Positions 58,554 through 64,000 of a stretch of 64,000 nt of DNA are shown here, one piece after another; positions within the stretch are counted from its first letter, which is position 1, and each line of letters begins with the position of its first letter. This DNA is from Pelecanus crispus (lineage: Eukaryota > Chordata > Aves > Pelecaniformes > Pelecanidae): the NCBI RefSeq assembly GCF_030463565.1, contig NC_134661.1, forward strand, positions 6,472,542 to 6,536,541. The letters are read 5' to 3'. The notes beneath the pieces are model-generated. The model was not told where the DNA came from, did no database searches, and saw only the letters and a list, made by a program, of their open reading frames with translations. The position numbers and the translations under genes were made by a program.

Positions 58554-58870
58554 ATAGAATCATAGAATCATTTAGGTTGGAAAAGACCTTTCAGATCATC
58601 CAGTCCGACCATTAACCTAACACTACCAAGTCCACCACTAAACCAGTTAAGGGTAGAGTAGTAATTTTGTGTTTCCTGGCTTGGTGGCTGGATTATTTTT
58701 TAATGAAAGTAAAAACTAGGAATCATTAAGGTTGGAAGGGACCTCTAAGATCATCAGTCCAACCATCAACCCAACACCACCATGCCCACTAAACCATGTC
58801 CCAGAGTGTCACGTCTACCCATTTTTTGAACACTTCCAGGGATGGTGACTCCACCACCTCTCTGGGCAGC
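58554..58870 (-). mobile_element. nested CR1 tails, left arm of a long inverted repeat
   Basis: Reading minus strand, this holds a CR1 3' end, a ~75-bp non-CR1 linker with CATTAAAAAATA, then a second short CR1 3' end. The whole block is about 90% identical by eye to the reverse complement of 62573-62885. It breaks off abruptly at 58870 into unrelated sequence. Confidence 0.85.
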
Positions 58871-60084
58871 TATCTCCTCTTCTCCCCTTTCTTCCAATTT
58901 CTCCAGCCACAACTGGCAAATAGTGATAAAGCACATTTTCCACCAGTGGTAATGTATACTTTAACTGTCTTGGCACTTCAGCAACTCACCTGGCCCTGCT
59001 GCTGAGACGGTCAAAGGGCTGCAGAGCTGCTCTGGCTGGAGGCATGTCTCCCCCATGCCCTGCAACTGCCTGGCCCGGCTGTAGCAGTGGAGTGGAGTGC
59101 AGTGCAAGCAGGAAGGCAGGCTGGCTCGTTCACCCTGCCCTGCTAGGGCATACATTCCCAGCTTTTATTCTGAAACGATGATGTCAGGCAGCTCTCCAAA
59201 GGATCTATCCGTGCTGGCTGCACACTGTCATTCCAGCATTGTACCTTTGCCTGACCAGCTCCGATCCGATGCCTTCTTCCAAGCGGAATATGTTTTCCAA
59301 AATCCTTTTGTCTGCCATCAGCCTCCTGCTTGCTAATTTGCAGCATTTCCTCTGCTCTTTGATGCAATTCATTCCAGGTAAAATGCATAAACAAATAAAT
59401 CCTTCTCTCCCATCATCTTGGAAAGGGGGTTTCTGTTGCTGTTAAGAGCTGCTGCCAACACAGGTCGGTAGAGCAATTTCATTTCTATTGATCAGAAATT
59501 AGAAACTAAGCAATCTGAAGTGTTTGTTAGAAGCCAGAAATTCTCTGTTATTTATTGAAAAGATAAACAGGAGAGGCAAGTACATTGCACAGATTCCCTC
59601 GGATTACTAGCAGATACTGATAGTTTAGAGCTGGAAAATCAGTAGGCAGCAGATTCTCTCTGCAAGGGAGCCTGCTGCGAGACGTGTAAGTGGGCTGTGA
59701 AAGGGAGAGGATTGTTTAGAGCAGCGACATTACTGAAGCTTTGATCTGAACATGCAAGTGGAAAACTGCCCCAAGGGATTTTGTATCATCACCCGCCACT
59801 GCAGTTTGTGCCATCACTGCACAGCTTGAGCTGTGGGGTTTTTTATTTTCTTTCTTTTTTTTTTTTTTTGTCTAAGAGTTAGATCTGTTATCACAAAATG
59901 TGAACCAATAAAGATCATGGCTTAATTCAATATCTGCTTTTTGATGGTGGTGGTGATGTTTTCCTCCCCTTTAGAATCAAAGGATTGGTTCTGGAAGGTT
60001 CTCAAACCTGCCTTATTGTGCAACCAGAACACATCCATGGATACAAATATGGGAACAGTCCAGGAGGTTTCTTTTTCACTGCAC
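58871..60084. other. sequence between inverted arm and CR1
   Basis: No gene or repeat family is recognised; there is a T run near 59860. Confidence 0.45.
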
Positions 60085-62722
60085 GTGACTAAGAGAGGTG
60101 GTGGGGTGGCTCTGTATATTAGGGAGTCTGTCGATTGTATAGAGCTCAAAAATTGTGATGATGTCGAGTGCTTATGGGTAAGGATGAGGGGGAAGGCCAA
60201 CAAGGCAGATGTCCTGCTGGGAGTCTGTTACAGACCACCCAACCAGGATGAAGAGGTAGATGAAGCATTCTGTAAGCGGCTGGCAGAAGTCTCACAATCG
60301 CTAGCCCTTGTTCTTGTGGAGGACTTCAACTTGCTGGACATCTGCTGGAAATACAACACAGCAGAGAGGAAGCAGTCTAGAGGTTCCTGGAGTGTGTGGA
60401 AGATAACTTCCTGACACAGCTGGTAAGTGAGCCTACCAGGGGTGGTACCTCGCTTGACCTGCTGTTTACAAACAGAGAAGGACTCATGGGAGATGTTGTG
60501 GTCAGAGGCCGTCTTGGGCTTAGCGACCACGATATGATAGAGTTTTCAATTCTTGGTGATGTAAGGAGGAGAGCCAGCAAAACCACTACCATGGACTTCC
60601 GGAGGGCAGACTTTGGCCTGTTCAGGACACTGGTTGGGAAAGTCCCTCGGGAGGCAGTCCTGATGGGCAGAGGGGTCCAGGAAGGCTGGCAGTTCTTCAA
60701 GAAAGAGGTCTTAAAGGCACAGGAGCAGGCTGTCCCCATGTGCCATAAGATGAACTGGCGGGGAAGACAACTGGCCTGGCTGAACAGGGAACTTTTGCTG
60801 GGACACTGGGAAAAAAAGGAGAATTTACCACTTTTGGAAGAAGGGGCAGGCAACTCAAGAAGAGTACTGGGATCTCGTTAGGTCATGCAGAGAGGAAATC
60901 AGAAAGGCAAAAGCCCAGCTAGAACTCAATCTGGCCACTGTTGTAAGAGATAATAAAAAATATTTCTACAAATACATTAACAACAGAAAGAGAGCCAAGG
61001 AGAATCTCCATCCTTTATTGCACGCAGGGGGGAACATTGCCACCAAGGATGAGGAAAAGGCTGAGGTACTTAATGCCTTCTTTGCCTCAGTCTTTAATAG
61101 CCAGACCAGTTATCCCCAGGGTTTCAGCCCCCTGAGCTGGAAGACAGGGATGGGGAGCAGAATGAAGCCCCCATAATCCAGGAGGAAGCAGATAACGACC
61201 TGCTACACCACCTGGACACTCACTAGGCTATGGGGCCAGATGGGATCCACCCGAGAGTATGGAGGAAGCTGGCGGAGGAGCTTACCAAGCCACTCTCCAT
61301 CATCTATCAGCAGTCCTGGTTAACAGGGGAGTTCCCAGACGACTGGAGGCTTGCCAATGTGACGCCCATCTACAAGAAGGGCCAGAAGGAGGACCCGGGG
61401 AGCTACAGGCCTGTCAGCCTGACCTCGGTGCCGGGGAAGATTATGGAGCAGTTCGTCTTGAGTACGCTCAACGGGCATGTGCAGGTCAACCAGGGGATCA
61501 GGACCAGCCAACATGCGTTCATGAAAGGCAGGTCCTGCTTGACCATCCTGATCTCCTATGACCTGGTGACCCGCCTAGTGGATGAGGGAAAGGCTGTGGA
61601 TGTTCTCTGCCTGGGCTTTAGTAAAGCCTTTGAAACCATCTCCCACAGCATTCTCCTAGGGAGGCTGGCAGCTCATGGCCTACGCAGGTGTACTCTTCGC
61701 TGGGTAAAACACTGGTTGGGTGGCTGAGCCCAGAGGGTAGTGGTGAATGGAGTTAAGTCCAGTTGGTGACCAGTCACAAGTGGTGTTCCCCAGGGCTCAG
61801 TTTTGGGGCCAGTCTTGTTTAATATCTTTATCAATGATCTGGATAATGGGATTGAGTGCGCCCTCAATAAATTTGCAGATGACACCAAACTGGGCGGGAG
61901 TGTTGATCTGCTCGAGGGTAGGATGGCCCTGCAGAGGGACCTGGACAGGGTCTGTATGAGGTTCAACAAGGCCAAGTGCCAGGTCCTGCACTTGGGTCAC
62001 AACAACCCCATGCAACGCTACAGGCTTGGGGAAGAGTGGCTGGAAAGCTGCGTGGCCGAAAAGGACCTGGGGGTGTTGGTCGACAGCCGGCTGAACATGA
62101 GCCAGCAGTGTGCCCAGGTGGCCAAGAAGGCCAACAGCATCCTGGCTTGTATCGGGAATGGTGTGGCCAGCAGGAGCAGGGAGGTGATTGTGCCCCTGTA
62201 CTTGGCACTGGTGAGGCCGCACCTGGAATACTGTGTCCAGTTTTGGGCCCCTCACTACAAGAAAGACATTGAGGTGCTGGAGCGTGTCCAGAGAAGGGCA
62301 ACGAAGCTGGTGAAGGGTCTGGAGCACAGGGCTGATGAGGAGCGGCTGAGGGAACTGGGGTTGTTTAGTCTGGAGAGGAGGAGGCTGAGGGGAGACCTGA
62401 TCGCTCTCTACAACTACCTGAAAGGAAGTTGTAGTGAGGTGGGTGTTGGTCTCTTCTCCCAAGTAGTTAGTGATAGGATGAGAGGAAATGGCCTCAAGTT
62501 GCATGAGGGGAGGTTCAGATTGGATATTAGGAAAAATTTCTTCATGGAAAGAGCGGTCAGGCATTGGAACAGGCTGCCCAGAGACCTGGTGGAGTCCCCA
62601 TCCCTGGAAGTGTTCATAAAACATGTAGATGTGGCACTTTGGGACATGGTTTAGTAGGCATGGTGGTGTTGATGGTTGGACTGGTGATCTTAGAGGTCCT
62701 TTCCAACCTTAATGATTCCTAG
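60085..62722 (+). mobile_element. CR1 LINE with endonuclease and reverse transcriptase remnants
   Basis: A 2.6-kb sense CR1, longest in the window. It opens inside the endonuclease domain (RGGGVALYIRESVDCIELKN, VLLGVCYRPPNQDEEVDE, GLSDHDMIEF), and continues into reverse transcriptase (MGPDGIHPRVWRKLAEELTK, ANVTPIYKKGQKEDPGSYRP, QHAFMKGRSC, then FNIFINDLD and FADDTKLGG near 61872) and the C-terminal segment to [20 protein letters not shown]1 and the 5' part of the endonuclease are missing. The frame is interrupted about four times, including a TAG near 61224 before MGPDG and a frame change near 61740-61800. The D of the DFSKAFD motif is changed (GFSKAFE near 61612), so it is inactive. Confidence 0.93.
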
Positions 62723-62885
62723 TTTTACTTTCATTAAAAAATACTCCAGCCGCCAAGCCAGGAAACATGAAATTATTACTCTGCCCTTAATTGGTTTAGT
62801 GGTGGACTTGGTAGTGTTAGGTTAATGGTTGGACTGGATGATCTGAAAGGTCTTTTCCAACCTAAATGATTCTATGATTCTATGA
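62573..62885 (+). mobile_element. nested CR1 tails, right arm of the inverted repeat
   Basis: The CR1 3' end (to about 62722) is followed by a ~70-bp linker and a second, short CR1 tail starting GGTTTAGTGGTGGACTTGG near 62794 and closing in ATTCTATGATTC. It mirrors 58554-58870. Confidence 0.85.
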
Positions 62886-63030
62886 TTTCATATGCAAGAG
62901 TGTGCACAGTTCACAGTTGCTTTTCTCCCTTACCTCCCTTTGACAAGCCTTTCTCCACTCCTTTTCTCCATTTCTTTTTCCCTGTGTTTTCTGTCACTTC
63001 TTTTATGTTCTTTGCTTCTTTGCCTGTTAG

Positions 63031-63168
63031 CAAGGAATTGGGTGGCTGAGCCCCTGACAATGGGAAATCAACAAGCTAGATGGAACAAGAAGACAAGTAC
63101 GGGGACTTCCCAGCAGACACAAGGCAAGTGCAACAACTGCCGTTCAGAAATCAGTGTGGGACACTCAG
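63031..63168 (+). CDS. candidate exon of an unknown downstream gene (BCO2 expected by synteny)
   Basis: A long pyrimidine-rich run (about 62920-63028) leads to the acceptor CCTGTTAG, and the stretch ends ACTCAG before the donor GTGAGC. The first ATG, at 63060, opens MGNQQARWNKKTSTGT and stays open to the donor (36 codons plus one base). The product is not recognised. In mammals BCO2 follows TEX12 in this orientation, so a 5' exon of it would be expected near here, but I see no convincing similarity to BCO2. Confidence 0.22.
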
Positions 63169-64000
63169 GTGAGCTGAGGGATTCAACCCCGGTGAAGGCG
63201 GAGGGTGAAGGCTGGAGTCTGGATGGCAGAAATCAATAGCTACAGTAACTTCAGTTCTGGTGGGAGGGAGAGGGGGGTTAGAGAAAGCTGGTTTGCTTGC
63301 CCTGTTGTTCCCATGTGTGATTTTCAGGGACCATAATGTGGCACGTATCTTCTGCCAGAGGATTTCCAGATCAGCTGTATGGTTATTCTGTATTTGCTTG
63401 AATCCTCATGGAAAACAGATTTCTTGCTTCACTCTCCCTGCTTGAAGAATACCAACTGTGAGCATTCTGTTTACTAAAGTCTGCCCTTAAGTCTGGGCCT
63501 GGATCTGAGCCAAGCAATTAGACTGGGCTTATGCATGTGGAGACAAATGTTGATAGTCCCTGTGCCTTGGATTTCAATGAAAAGTGATTTCAATTTCTCG
63601 GCTAACACATTACTTCTGTGTTTCCTCCACCCACTGTTAAGATTTTCTGTCCCACCCATTTAAGTAACAACTTAATGTCTGATTCATTGCTACCATACCC
63701 AAAGCAGGTGGGGCAGCTTTTTCAGTATAGAAACTTTTTCAAGATCCTTGTCCTTGGTTCCACTGTTTCTGGATATAGATAATCAGTCATAGGAGGTCAA
63801 TCTGTGACAGGCAGAGAAATCATGGCGCACTGCTCTTTGAATGGAAACAGTACATGAACAAACAATGACAGGCTATGATAATTCTGTAGTAATTGTGTAC
63901 AATCTTTAGAAAAGATGTGAGGAAAAATTGCAATGCTGTATTAAGCACTGCCTCTGCTCTGATGTGCCAAAGGAAGTTTAGATTTTAAGCCTATTTTTAA
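63169..64000. other. unassigned right end of window
   Basis: Nothing is recognised. If the exon above is real, this is its intron. Confidence 0.4.

Overview
This is vertebrate nuclear DNA, almost certainly from a bird. Genes are split by introns with GT-AG junctions, start in CpG islands, and the interspersed repeats are CR1 LINEs with the bird-type tail (repeated 8-bp ATTCTATG unit). The gene order DIXDC1 - DLAT - PIH1D2 - NKAPD1 - SDHD - IL18 - TEX12 is that of human 11q23, which in chicken lies on a small microchromosome. All gene identities come from reading the translated exons against remembered protein families; no database search was run.

Layout. 1-10715: the last ten coding exons and long 3' UTR of DIXDC1 (+), with a CR1 inserted directly before one exon. 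11540-21440: the complete 14-exon DLAT gene (+), E2 core of pyruvate dehydrogenase. 22577-25201: PIH1D2 (-), tail to tail with DLAT and head to head with NKAPD1 (+, 25626-31015) across a shared CpG island. 31550-38175: SDHD (+), membrane anchor of respiratory complex II. 40201-47220: IL18 (-), a proinflammatory cytokine with a probable 9-nt coding microexon and a CpG-island promoter about 3 kb upstream of the start codon. 51440-53462: TEX12 (+), a meiotic synaptonemal complex protein, with one GC-AG intron. 53463-64000: gene-poor sequence with an old palindromic element, one very old CR1, a 2.6-kb CR1 with reverse transcriptase, and a ~315-bp inverted repeat built of nested CR1 tails. A candidate exon at 63031-63168 may belong to the next gene (BCO2 is expected by synteny).

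The genes are not an operon. DLAT and SDHD both serve mitochondrial energy metabolism; the others are unrelated (Wnt scaffold, PIH chaperone-type protein, basic nuclear protein, cytokine, meiosis). All seven reading frames join in phase across every proposed splice junction, which is the main support for the models. TIMM8B, which sits between NKAPD1 and SDHD in mammals, was not found. No tRNA, rRNA, CRISPR or intact virus-like element was seen.
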